From contig NZ_CP016809.1 of assembly GCF_002741055.1 (NCBI RefSeq), forward strand, positions 1,054,001 through 1,118,000: a DNA stretch of 64,000 nucleotides, read 5' to 3'. Positions 42,418 through 50,961 of the stretch are shown piece after piece. The translations under genes were made by a program, and so were the position numbers. Source of the stretch: Paenibacillus ihbetae. GTDB lineage: Bacteria; Bacillota; Bacilli; Paenibacillales; Paenibacillaceae. The notes under the pieces were generated by a model that did no database searches, was not told the origin of the DNA, and was given only the letters and a program-made list of their open reading frames with translations. Position 1 is the first letter of the stretch; every line of letters starts with the position of its first letter.

Positions 42418-42816
42418 TTAACCGAAATGAACCCCCGCCTGTAAAATGCAATTCGCATACGGCTTCGCTTCACCCGTCCGGATGACCGCCTTTGCGTCCC
42501 CCATCAGCTGCTTGAACCGCTCATGCGGGCAAGCTTCAATCTCGCAATCCCGGAATGTATCATTTATATACTGCAGTGTTTCCTTATTTTCAGCCTTCAT
42601 CTCTTCGGCGATCACTACCTTCTCGATGACCATGTCCTCCGCGATGGCATCCACGACTTCCTTAAAGCCCGGGGTGCCTAGACGCAAGGCCAGATCGATC
42701 TTCGGAACTCCCGGCGGCACCGGAAGCCCGACATCGCCGATAACGATTCGGTCCGTATGTCCCAGATCGGCCAGCACCTTCGCAATATGACTGTTCAGCA
42801 TACCGTTCTTCTTCAT
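42418..42816 (-). CDS. rbsD: D-ribose pyranase
   Basis: The 132-residue protein interconverts beta-pyranose and beta-furanose forms of ribose for RbsK. Family features are MKKNGMLNSHIAKVLADLGHTD at the start (His20-region catalytic), GDVGLPVPPGVPKIDLALRLGTP in segments, and the C-terminal RTGEAKPYANCILQAGVHF. Length matches the family. Its start overlaps the rbsK stop by four bases, giving coupled translation. Confidence 0.92.
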   Translation of the reverse strand: MKKNGMLNSHIAKVLADLGHTDRIVIGDVGLPVPPGVPKIDLALRLGTPGFKEVVDAIAEDMVIEKVVIAEEMKAENKETLQYINDTFRDCEIEACPHERFKQLMGDAKAVIRTGEAKPYANCILQAGVHFG

Positions 42817-43697
42817 TGGAAGCTGCCCCCTTCCACTTCGCGGCGGGTCGGCATGCCGCCCTGTGCCCCGAACTTCATTACGGATAAGGCAGCCGCCCGA
42901 TTGGCAAAATCCAGGCTGTCCGAAAGAATCATGCCTTCGGCAAGGGCCACCGCGAATGCTCCGTTAAACGTATCGCCTGCTCCCGTCGTGTCGACTGCTT
43001 CGACCTTGTAGCCGGGAACAACAACCTCCTGAGAGCCGTCGTAATAGCGTACGCCCTTCTTCCCTTCGGTCACGATCAGCTTGTTCGGATAACGCTTCAG
43101 CACCTCGCCAAGAGGCTCTTCGCCAAACAGAACGGCAGCTTCGTGCTCGTTCGGCGTAATATAAGCTGCTTTCTCGATGACCGATTGCGGCACCGGCCGG
43201 GCTGGCGCGGGATTAAGGATAAGCGGTACGCCGTATTTCGCACACAGATCGCTTACATGCACGACCGTTTCCTCCGGAATTTCCTGCTGGATCAGCACGA
43301 TATCCGATCCTTGAATAACCTCGGCGGCCCGGTCAACATAGTCCGGCGTTACCAAGTCATTCGCTGCCTTCACAAAAACGATGCTGTTATCCCCTTCGGC
43401 CAAAATAATGTGAGCCGTTCCGCTCTCCATATCTGTAACCGGTTCCACATAGTCGGCAACAATGCCGTTACCTTTCAAATTGTTCAAAATGACCTGGCCG
43501 AACGAATCGTCGCCTACGCGTCCGATCATGGTCACCTCGGCGCCAAGCCTTGCCGCAGCAACCGCTTGATTCGCTCCCTTTCCGCCGGGGACCGTTTTGA
43601 AACTGTCCCCGAGCACGGTTTCGCCTGCTCCCGGACGCGTGGCGGACGTTACCACCAGGTCCATGGATGCGCTTCCGATTACCGTTATTTTAGCCAT
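42813..43697 (-). CDS. rbsK: Ribokinase
   Basis: The 294-residue PfkB-family kinase phosphorylates ribose at O5. It carries the N-terminal GGKGANQAVAAARLGA signature (38-53) and the C-terminal DTTGAGDTFNGAFAVAL (about 238-254), where the Asp is the catalytic base. Its ATG overlaps the rbsR stop (TAATG). Together with RbsD it commits imported ribose to the pentose phosphate pathway. Confidence 0.93.
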   Translation of the reverse strand: MAKITVIGSASMDLVVTSATRPGAGETVLGDSFKTVPGGKGANQAVAAARLGAEVTMIGRVGDDSFGQVILNNLKGNGIVADYVEPVTDMESGTAHIILAEGDNSIVFVKAANDLVTPDYVDRAAEVIQGSDIVLIQQEIPEETVVHVSDLCAKYGVPLILNPAPARPVPQSVIEKAAYITPNEHEAAVLFGEEPLGEVLKRYPNKLIVTEGKKGVRYYDGSQEVVVPGYKVEAVDTTGAGDTFNGAFAVALAEGMILSDSLDFANRAAALSVMKFGAQGGMPTRREVEGGSFQ

Positions 43698-44680
43698 TAT
43701 GATTCCACCTTTCTCGTTGTCTGGCGCTCGATAAATGTGACGGAAAACTCGACGCTGCTTCGCTCCATCCGTTCTCCCTCAATCAGTCCGATCAGCAGCT
43801 TGGCCGCCTCCCTGCCCATTTCATAAGCAGGCTGATGAATGGTCGACAGCGAAGGGTACAGCAGGCTGCTGAGCAAAATATCGTCAAAGCCGATGATCTG
43901 CACGTCCTCCGGTACTCTCTTTCCCAGCCGGTGCGCTTCCTTTAATACGGCGGATGCCAGGATATCATTACTTGCAATGACGCCGTCCGTATCGGGATAC
44001 CGCCGGAACACTTCCTGGGCAAAGCCTTCGGCGCGGGATAACGAAAAGGATGTCGTCTTCAGCACTTGAAACGACGCGCCTTGCTCCGCCAATGCTTCGG
44101 CTGCCCCCTCAAAGCGTTCCTGCGCCGGCCGCACGTTCGCCGGACCTTGCATCAAGGTGATAGCCTTGCTGCCGCGGCGCACGATTTCCCTTGCCGCGAT
44201 CCGTCCGCCCTCACGTCCATCGGCATATACCGACGGCCGGTCATTGGATGTCCGGTCCAAAAATACGACCGGAATGTTCAAATCCTGATACATGTCGGCT
44301 TCAGGATCGTTGGTTGAAGAAATGACCCCCACCACGTTGTTCTGGATAAAGGTCTGGATGTACTCCATTTCCTTCTTCTTGCTCTCGTCGCTGTTTCCGA
44401 AAATCAACCGGTAGTCGTTCTCCTGCATCTCATCCTCAACTCCGCGGGCGAGCTGCGGGAAATACGGGTTCATAATATCGGGAAGCAGCAATCCGATTAG
44501 TTTCGACTTTCGCTTATATAAAGACCTTGCCACCTCATTGGGCGTATAATTCAATTCGCGGATCGCCTGCTCCACCTTGGAGCGGGTATCCTCATGAACG
44601 TAACCGTTTCCATTTAAAACCCGTGAAACGGTAGCGACCGAAACACCAGCGTGCTTGGCCACATCTCGAATGGTCGTCAT
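43697..44680 (-). CDS. rbsR: LacI family repressor of the ribose operon
   Basis: The 327-residue repressor has the LacI helix-turn-helix TTIRDVAKHAGVSVATVSRVLN at its start, the hinge SLYKRKSKLIG and a ribose-binding type I periplasmic fold. The ATG at 44680 gives the usual LacI N-terminus and lies 9 nt after GAGGTG; upstream in-frame ATGs at 44689 and 44701 are less likely. It is the first gene of rbsRKDACB and presumably binds the palindrome at 44713-44726 to repress its own operon. Confidence 0.9.
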   Translation of the reverse strand: MTTIRDVAKHAGVSVATVSRVLNGNGYVHEDTRSKVEQAIRELNYTPNEVARSLYKRKSKLIGLLLPDIMNPYFPQLARGVEDEMQENDYRLIFGNSDESKKKEMEYIQTFIQNNVVGVISSTNDPEADMYQDLNIPVVFLDRTSNDRPSVYADGREGGRIAAREIVRRGSKAITLMQGPANVRPAQERFEGAAEALAEQGASFQVLKTTSFSLSRAEGFAQEVFRRYPDTDGVIASNDILASAVLKEAHRLGKRVPEDVQIIGFDDILLSSLLYPSLSTIHQPAYEMGREAAKLLIGLIEGERMERSSVEFSVTFIERQTTRKVES

Positions 44681-44712
44681 CTGCGTCATCACCTCATCCA
44701 TGTAAACCGGTG

Positions 44713-44726
44713 TGTAACCGGTTACA
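44713..44726. promoter_or_regulatory. Probable RbsR operator TGTAACCGGTTACA
   Basis: A perfect 14-bp palindrome with a central CCGG, as expected for LacI-family operators, beginning about 5 bp downstream of the rbs -10 box. Confidence 0.6.
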
Positions 44727-44731
44727 GGTAT

Positions 44732-44760
44732 AGATTATCACAAACGCTTTCATGACGCAA
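44732..44760 (-). promoter_or_regulatory. Promoter of the rbs operon with cre-like element in the spacer
   Basis: On the minus strand TTGCGT (44760-44755), 17-bp spacer, TAATCT (44737-44732). The spacer contains a sequence matching 11 of 14 positions of the CcpA cre consensus on the plus strand (CACAAACGCTTTCA, 44739-44752). Confidence 0.6.
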
Positions 44761-45352
44761 GCATTTTAACTTCGGGATTTTTTTACAGCGACTTCAGTCT
44801 ATTGGAGATGTACTATTCGCATTGCTTCACTCACCGTTGTTTATTTGCAATCATCTCTCGTCCTGCTTCCACTATCGCCTATCCTGCAATCATTTTCGCA
44901 GTGCTGGCTACCCCACCGAGCCTATCAGTGATGTCGTAATTCCGATGATGAACAAGGCTGCCGCCTTATTTGTCCTTTCGCCTACCCAACCGCCCAAGCC
45001 ATACGGCTAGGCCAAAGCATATGATGCATGACAGGCAGCATTCCATCCCGCTCATACATCGCCGCCCGTTGTGACTGCTCGTCTGCACGCATGTTCCGCT
45101 TTACTCATTTTTCAGATTCATTTCGAGCCGGCCGGATCCGGATGACCAAATCAAACGACGCAGGGGGCGCTTAAAGTTCTGCTGCGGGATACGGGCTTAG
45201 CGCAGCATCCATATGCTACACAGACAATGGGCCGCAGCATGCCGCTGCCAAGGCTGGTCATCGCGCGGTGCAAACAGCGATCAATGCGTCTTGACCCTCA
45301 GAACCAGCCAAAACCAAAAACCGTATCACTGATGACGGGAGGTGAGCATTGA
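44761..45352. other. Intergenic region between rbsR and arginase
   Basis: About 590 bp with no gene supported. Short open frames exist but show no ribosome site or domain. The promoter of the arginase gene should lie in its right half. I looked for a -24/-12 sigma-54 type site, as used by Bacillus roc genes, and did not find a convincing GG-N10-GC. Confidence 0.4.
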
Positions 45353-46261
45353 ATGACAAATCATCGATTCTCCCAAGTATCCGTCTTTTCCGTTCCATTC
45401 GACCGGGGTGCCGCACGCAGGGGCGCCGCCCAGGGACCGGAGGCCCTGTTTCGGGCAGGCCTGGCGCGCAAGCTTGAGGCGCTTGGCGTCCAATATACCG
45501 CCGAACGGCTTGCTCCGCCGCCGCATGCCAAAGGCACGGCACGTGACGGCCGGCTAAAAAATCTGCCCGAGGTCATCGGCGTGAACGAAGCGCTGGCCGC
45601 CAGAGTCCACGCTGCAGCGGAAGCCGGCCACTTCCCCCTTGTTCTCGGCGGCGACCACAGCCTCGCAATCGGCACCCTTGCCGGATTAACCCGGCACTAT
45701 CGTCGGATGGGCGTCATCTGGGTGGATGCGCATTCCGATTTGAATACGCCGGACACAACGCCTTCAGGCAATATTCACGGCATGTCGCTGGCCGTCGGCC
45801 TTGGGAAAGGCGACGCCCGGCTGACCGCCATCAGCTGCGACGGCTCTTCTATATCGCCTGAGCATGTTGTGCTTATCGGAGCCCGGTCTCTTGACCAGGG
45901 CGAGCGGGAGCTGATCCGCCGTGAAGGCATCACCTGTTACACGATGCAGGACATCGACCGTCTGGGCATGTTCCGTGTCATGGAGGAAGCGATTCGCATC
46001 GCATCTTCCGGAACGGACGGCGTTCATCTCTCTTTTGACATTGACAGCGTCGACCCATCGATCGCTCCGGGCACGGGGACGCCGGTGCCGGGCGGCCTAA
46101 GCTACCGGGAGGCGCATCTTGCGCTGGAAACGCTGCATGAAGCAGGAATTCTCAGCTCGGCCGAGTTCGTGGAGAACAATCCGCTCCTGGATTCCGGCCA
46201 GCGTACGTCCCGGCTCCTGGTTGGACTCATCTCCTCCTTGTTAGGAGAACGAATTCTATAA
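45353..46261 (+). CDS. rocF: Arginase
   Basis: The 302-residue ureohydrolase splits arginine to ornithine and urea. Metal-binding motifs are GGDHSLAIG (about 99-107), DAHSDLNTP (about 124-132) and SFDIDSVDPSIAPGTGTPVPGG (in segments, about 226-250). GGGAGGTGAG precedes the ATG by 7 nt. The ornithine aminotransferase gene follows 95 bp later on the same strand, so the two make up the start of an arginine catabolic route to glutamate. No arginine transporter or RocR is seen next to them. Confidence 0.93.
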   Translation: MTNHRFSQVSVFSVPFDRGAARRGAAQGPEALFRAGLARKLEALGVQYTAERLAPPPHAKGTARDGRLKNLPEVIGVNEALAARVHAAAEAGHFPLVLGGDHSLAIGTLAGLTRHYRRMGVIWVDAHSDLNTPDTTPSGNIHGMSLAVGLGKGDARLTAISCDGSSISPEHVVLIGARSLDQGERELIRREGITCYTMQDIDRLGMFRVMEEAIRIASSGTDGVHLSFDIDSVDPSIAPGTGTPVPGGLSYREAHLALETLHEAGILSSAEFVENNPLLDSGQRTSRLLVGLISSLLGERIL

Positions 46262-46355
46262 GCTGTACGGCCTTATGAAACAGGAGAAGTACATGTATGC
46301 AGGCCGGCACTGACCGTCTGCATGCTCTTTATGGCCCGAAGGAGGACGAAAAAGC

Positions 46356-47558
46356 ATGCACCGCAATTTATCCCATATCGAGCGGTCCGAAAGGTTCGGC
46401 GCCAGGAACTACCACCCGCTTCCTGTCGTCGTTGCGAAAGCGGAAGGTGTTCTCGTCACCGATACCGAAGGCAATACCTATATCGATATGCTCAGCGCAT
46501 ACTCCGCCCTAAATGCCGGCCACCGCCATCCCCGGATTATTCAGGCGCTTAAGGACCAAGCGGACAAAGTGACTCTGACCTCTCGCGCATTTTACAATGA
46601 TCAGCTCGGCTTCTTCTATGAACGGCTGTCTAACTATACCGGCAAAGACTTGATTCTTCCGATGAATACGGGAGCGGAAGCGGTGGAAACGGCCCTCAAG
46701 GCAGCCCGCCGTTACGCGTACCGGAACAAGGGCATCCCTGAGAATCAGGCCGAGATCATCGTCTGTGAAGGCAATTTCCACGGCCGGACGATCACAATCA
46801 CCTCCTTCTCCTCGTCGGAGGAATACCGGAACGGGTTCGGTCCCTTTACGCCGGGGTTCAGGCAGGTCCCTTATGGCGACCTGAATGCTTTGGAGCAGGC
46901 CATCACGCCGAATACCGCCGCATTTCTGGTTGAACCGATCCAGGGCGAATCCGGCATCGTCATCCCGCCGGACGGCTACTTAAGGGAAGCGCGGGAGCTT
47001 TGCAGCCGCCATCGCGTCCTCCTGCTCGCCGACGAGATCCAGACCGGCTTCGGCCGGACGGGCAAGCGGTTTGCCTGCGACTGGGAGCAGGTGGAGCCGG
47101 ATCTCTACATCTTGGGCAAAGCGTTAGGCGGCGGCGTGTTCCCCATCTCTGCCGTTGCAGCGGATAAAGACGTACTTGGCGTCTTCGAGCCGGGCTCCCA
47201 TGGCTCAACCTTCGGCGGCAATCCGCTGGGCTGCGCCGTTGCGATCGCTGCGCTGGATGTCCTTGAAGAGGAAGAGCTCGCGGAAAGGTCCCGGGAGCTT
47301 GGCGAATATTTTGCCGGCAGGCTCCGCACAATCCAGCATCCCGATTTGAAGGAAGTACGGGGCAGAGGATTATTCATCGGCATGGAGCTTAACGTTCCTG
47401 CGCGGCCCTATTGCGAGAGGCTCATGAAGCTTGGCATTCTGTGCAAGGAAACCCATGAGCATACCATCCGCTTCGCTCCCCCGCTCGTCATACGAAAGTC
47501 CGAGCTGGATCAGGCGTTTGAATGCATCAGGCAGGCCTTTCAGGATACGACCCCATAA
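46356..47558 (+). CDS. rocD: Ornithine aminotransferase
   Basis: The 400-residue PLP enzyme moves the delta-amino group of ornithine to 2-oxoglutarate. Hallmarks are [13 protein letters not shown] at the start, [35 protein letters not shown] (Asp of the PLP site) and ILGKALGGG with the Schiff-base Lys. Length fits the family. GAAGGAGG lies 10 nt before the ATG. It acts directly after arginase. Confidence 0.93.
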   Translation: MHRNLSHIERSERFGARNYHPLPVVVAKAEGVLVTDTEGNTYIDMLSAYSALNAGHRHPRIIQALKDQADKVTLTSRAFYNDQLGFFYERLSNYTGKDLILPMNTGAEAVETALKAARRYAYRNKGIPENQAEIIVCEGNFHGRTITITSFSSSEEYRNGFGPFTPGFRQVPYGDLNALEQAITPNTAAFLVEPIQGESGIVIPPDGYLREARELCSRHRVLLLADEIQTGFGRTGKRFACDWEQVEPDLYILGKALGGGVFPISAVAADKDVLGVFEPGSHGSTFGGNPLGCAVAIAALDVLEEEELAERSRELGEYFAGRLRTIQHPDLKEVRGRGLFIGMELNVPARPYCERLMKLGILCKETHEHTIRFAPPLVIRKSELDQAFECIRQAFQDTTP

Positions 47559-47601
47559 TTTGAAGGCGAACCGCCAAGCTTTGCCGTTAGCGCATCACGC
47601 C

Positions 47602-47636
47602 TTTGCCTTTTGCCTCTTGCCTTTTGCCTTTGCAAA
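47602..47636. repeat. Short low-complexity repeat (TTTTGCC-like)
   Basis: Five to six imperfect copies of a 6-7-bp unit close to CCTTTTG, just downstream of rocD. Likely a slippage-prone microsatellite. Confidence 0.6.
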
Positions 47637-47768
47637 ATGCTGCCCGTTCGCAAGCAGCCTCGCTGACCTAACAGGCTGGCGGACGGGCCTGCCGCGGTTG
47701 ATTGAAGCCCCGCCGTCCTCTATGATGAAATCAGATCAATACGGGTCAGATGAAGGAGGCGAATATTC

Positions 47769-48689
47769 ATGCGTTATGCAATATGCGGAGGCACCGGCTT
47801 TATCGGGCAGGCGTTATCCAGGCGGTGGTTAAACGAAGGACATGAGGTTATTATCGTTACGAGATCGCTCCCTGATGATGGACGCCAGCTCCAGGTTCAG
47901 CACAGCCAAGGGCAATTATCTTATGCCACCTGGGATGATATGAAGGACAGCCCGGAGCGGTTCGAGCATCTGGATGCGCTGGTCAATCTGGCCGGAGCAT
48001 CGCTCAGCCAGCGCTGGACGGAACGCGGGAAGCAGCGGATCATGGATTCCCGGCAGCAGACCGTTTTGGCTGTGGCTGAACTTTTGCACCGCCTGAAGCA
48101 TAAGCCTCCTGTCGTTGTCCAAGCCTCGGCCATGGCCATTTACGGCACGTCCGAAACGTTGACGTTCGATGAGACCAGCCCTGCTGCCGTCCAGGATTTC
48201 CCGTCTCGTGTCGTCCAGCAATGGGAGGCGGCGGCAGACCGCATTCCTGCCGGGCGCTTGATCAAGCTTCGCATCAGCGTCGTTCTCGGCAATGAAGGCG
48301 GCGCTTATCCGAAGATGCTGCTTCCCTATAAGCTCGGGGCGGGCGGCAAAATCGGAAGCGGCAGGCAGTGGTTCTCCTGGATCCATATTGACGACATGGT
48401 TGGCTTGATAGATTACTGCATCTGCCATGGCGATATATCAGGCCCGGTTAATGCCGCCTCGCCGTATGCCGTCACGAACGACCAGTTCGGGCGAACGGTC
48501 GCCAGCGTGTACCGCCGGCCGCACTGGTTTCCGCTTCCAGCCGTTCTGCTTAAAGGCGTCCTCGGCGAAATGTCGCTCATTTTGCTCAAGGGCCAACACA
48601 TCGTCCCGGCAAAAGCGCTGGCCCACGGCTTCCGGTTCCGATATCCCGAGCTTACAGCGGCCCTGACGCAGTTAAAGGAGCAGAAATAG
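47769..48689 (+). CDS. TIGR01777 family NAD-dependent epimerase-like protein (YfhF/YfcH)
   Basis: The 306-residue extended-SDR protein has the nucleotide motif GGTGFIG (7-13), NLAGASLSQRW (about 73-83), ASAMAIYG (about 117-124), SWIHIDDMVGLIDY (about 203-216), and the C-terminal DUF1731-like HGFRFRYPEL. This matches the B. subtilis YfhF / E. coli YfcH group, whose substrate is unknown. GAAGGAGG precedes the ATG by 9 nt. No operon partner is evident. Confidence 0.85.
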   Translation: MRYAICGGTGFIGQALSRRWLNEGHEVIIVTRSLPDDGRQLQVQHSQGQLSYATWDDMKDSPERFEHLDALVNLAGASLSQRWTERGKQRIMDSRQQTVLAVAELLHRLKHKPPVVVQASAMAIYGTSETLTFDETSPAAVQDFPSRVVQQWEAAADRIPAGRLIKLRISVVLGNEGGAYPKMLLPYKLGAGGKIGSGRQWFSWIHIDDMVGLIDYCICHGDISGPVNAASPYAVTNDQFGRTVASVYRRPHWFPLPAVLLKGVLGEMSLILLKGQHIVPAKALAHGFRFRYPELTAALTQLKEQK

Positions 48690-48857
48690 CTTCCTCCCCG
48701 CTCATTGTCTGACTTACCCCGCGCCACCTATGAGACGGCGACGATATGCAGCAACCTATATGGAATTTGTCATCATTATGTTACATATTGAAAAGCGATG
48801 AGGCTTGCAAAGGATGGTATGATAACAGGAGCGCCGCAACCATCTTCAACCGAAAGG

Positions 48858-50303
48858 ATGAACAATTTGTGGGAACTTGATCGGACCAGCACCAAACCCC
48901 TCTATAAACAAATTGCCGACGAACTGGAGCAAAAAATCGCTTACGGCGAATTCCCGGCCGGCAGCTTGCTCCCATCGGAACGAAAGCTGGCGGACCAGCT
49001 CGGGGTGAACCGCAGCACCGTGGTCTTGGCCTATTCGGAGCTTCGCTCGCTGGGAATTCTGGAGAGCCGTCTGGGCAGCGGCACGTGGGTCAGCGTCACA
49101 AAGTGGGGCGTCACGCCAAAGCATACGCCGAACTGGCACCGTTATGCCGAAGGCGGCAGCTTTCTTCCAAGCCCGCCCTTTTTGCGCAGAATCCGCGAGG
49201 CGCTTGAGCTCGATCCTTCGATGATCGATTTTGCAGGCGGCGAGCTTGCCGCCGAATTGTCGCCGCTCGAGGAGCTTCATACCATCATGAGCGAGAAATT
49301 GCCCTTGATGTATCTTGGATACGACAACCCGCAGGGCTATGAGCCGCTGCGGGATACGCTCGTTTCATTTTTGCGGGAATACCGGGGCATCCATACGGCG
49401 GCATCCTCCATTTTAATTACATCAGGGTCCCAGCAATCGCTGTACCTCATTACGCAATGCTTGCTGTCGCCGGGGGATGCGGTCGCTATCGAAGATCCTT
49501 CGTACTGCTACTCCCTGCCTATGTTCCAATCGGCCGGGCTGCGCCTGTTCCGGCTTCCCGTCGACGAACAGGGCATCCATCCGGATGACCTTTACGAGCT
49601 GTATCATAAACACCGCATCAAAATGATTTTTCTCAATCCCAACTTCCAGAATCCGACGGGGGCCCTGCTCTCTCCGGAACGAAGGGAGCGTCTGCTGCAT
49701 ATTGCAGGCGAGCTCGGGCTGCCGATCGTTGAGGATGATCCGTTTAGCATGACAGCTTATGACGGGACGCCGGCGCCTTCACTGAAATCGGCGGACCGCG
49801 CCGGCTCCGTTCTCTACATCGGCTCCTTCTCCAAAATGGCGGCGTCCGGACTGCGCGTCGGCTGGATGGTGGCCCCCCATTCGATCGTGAAACGGCTGTC
49901 CGATGCAAGGCAGCAGATGGATTTCGGATTAAGCGTCGTTCCCCAACAGGTAGCGGCCCAATTTTTGAACTCCCGCTATTTTCTTCCCCACATCGACCGG
50001 CTGAGGTCCAGATTGCGTCATAAACGCAATTTAACGATCGCCGCACTGGAGCGTGAGCTCCCCGGCATGATTCGTTGGAGGCACCCGGAGGGCGGCCTGC
50101 ATCTGTGGTGCACCATCGCGCCCGAGGTGAATGACGGCAAGCTGCTTGAGGCCTGCATTCAGCGGGGCATGGTTTTCGTTCCGGGCAGCGTCTACGGATC
50201 CGCCTCCGGCCATGTGCGCCTGACATACGGCCGGGCGAATACGGAGGATATCCCGGAGGGCATCTCCCGGTTCGCCGCTGCCTTAAGGTCCGTCTTAAAC
50301 TGA
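48858..50303 (+). CDS. MocR-type regulator (GntR winged helix fused to aminotransferase fold)
   Basis: From 48858 the protein has 481 residues: winged-helix GntR domain (1-75, KPLYKQIADELEQKIAYGEFPAGS in segments; LPSERKLADQLGVNRST), linker and a fold-type I aminotransferase domain (about 110-475) with SGSQQSLYLI, NPNFQNPTG and the PLP-lysine motif SFSKMAASGLRVGW. MocR/GabR/PdxR-type proteins sense PLP or an amino-acid adduct and control vitamin B6 or amino acid genes. The start is uncertain: upstream in-frame ATGs at 48798 and 48819 and a downstream TTG are also possible. Neighbours give no target. Confidence 0.85.
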   Translation: MNNLWELDRTSTKPLYKQIADELEQKIAYGEFPAGSLLPSERKLADQLGVNRSTVVLAYSELRSLGILESRLGSGTWVSVTKWGVTPKHTPNWHRYAEGGSFLPSPPFLRRIREALELDPSMIDFAGGELAAELSPLEELHTIMSEKLPLMYLGYDNPQGYEPLRDTLVSFLREYRGIHTAASSILITSGSQQSLYLITQCLLSPGDAVAIEDPSYCYSLPMFQSAGLRLFRLPVDEQGIHPDDLYELYHKHRIKMIFLNPNFQNPTGALLSPERRERLLHIAGELGLPIVEDDPFSMTAYDGTPAPSLKSADRAGSVLYIGSFSKMAASGLRVGWMVAPHSIVKRLSDARQQMDFGLSVVPQQVAAQFLNSRYFLPHIDRLRSRLRHKRNLTIAALERELPGMIRWRHPEGGLHLWCTIAPEVNDGKLLEACIQRGMVFVPGSVYGSASGHVRLTYGRANTEDIPEGISRFAAALRSVLN

Positions 50304-50325
50304 CATCTCTCCTATTATGCTGACC

Positions 50326-50399
50326 ACGCATTATGGTAACCACGCAATGACGTAACCAACGCAATGACGTAACCAAACTCAATGATGTAACCATACGCA
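50326..50399. repeat. Short tandem array A5, four copies of about 17-18 bp
   Basis: Units of the form AATGACGTAACCAACGC with drift (ATTATGGTAACCACGC, AATGATGTAACCATACGC) run between a regulator gene and a terminator, again between convergent genes. Confidence 0.7.
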
Positions 50400-50428
50400 A
50401 AAGGCTCCCGGTGCTTGACCGGGAGCCT
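50400..50428. terminator. Bidirectional terminator with perfect 11-bp stem
   Basis: AAGGCTCCCGG / CCGGGAGCCTT around TGCTTGA. The minus strand continues into TTTTGCG. It separates the MocR gene from the convergent small membrane protein gene. Confidence 0.8.
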
Positions 50429-50441
50429 TGCGCGCCTATCG

Positions 50442-50630
50442 TCATTTAAAGATCAGCCATATCGCGATGAACGCAATGATGGAAGCCAGATAGATAATGA
50501 GCAGTTTCGTTAGATTTTTTCGGGTTTTGCGCATATAGTTCGGATTTTCTTTCTGGTTTTCCTTGGACAATCCCACCAGCAGTGTGGATACGCCGCCGAT
50601 GATTGCCAGGGCGATCACGATGATGTACAT
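50442..50630 (-). CDS. Small membrane protein, 62 aa
   Basis: The protein has an N-terminal membrane helix (2-21), a basic polar middle with SKENQKENPNYMRKTRKNLTK (in part, 24-43), and a C-terminal helix (44-60). The general layout resembles short proteins annotated as BshB3-type potential contributors to bacillithiol synthesis, but this is only a resemblance. ATG at 50630 follows GGGGATT at about 4 nt; a TTG two codons earlier is possible. It stands alone. Confidence 0.6.
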   Translation of the reverse strand: MYIIVIALAIIGGVSTLLVGLSKENQKENPNYMRKTRKNLTKLLIIYLASIIAFIAIWLIFK

Positions 50631-50961
50631 AACCAATCCCCATACAACCCCATTCGATTATTCATTGTGACCTAACACCCCATGGAGCGGCTCCATGAGT
50701 TGATCCGGCGATTTACTTGCAAGTTTCATTATAATGAACAAACGGGACCCGCACACCATCCAATTGCCAAGCAGTTGCTCCCATCCAATTATGCCCGGCA
50801 TACCGTCCTCGCCGTCCCCATGCATCCAGCGCTCTGCTTTCCTTAGGATTTTCGTTCCGGCCCGCAGCAGATAAATAGCAGCGCCTCAAGAATACATGCT
50901 CAACCCCAAGACATTAAAGAGCCGAGGTCGTCTTTCCATGCCTGGGAGAAGCTGCAAGGGA
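50631..50961. other. Intergenic region, about 330 bp
   Basis: No gene or clear terminator is supported. It lies between the start of the small membrane protein and the end of the dihydroxyacetone kinase gene, both on the minus strand, and should contain the promoter of the former. Confidence 0.4.

Noticed and set aside
45000..45352. Sigma-54 type promoter for the arginase gene
   Set aside because: Only near matches to GG-N10-GC with wrong spacing were seen.
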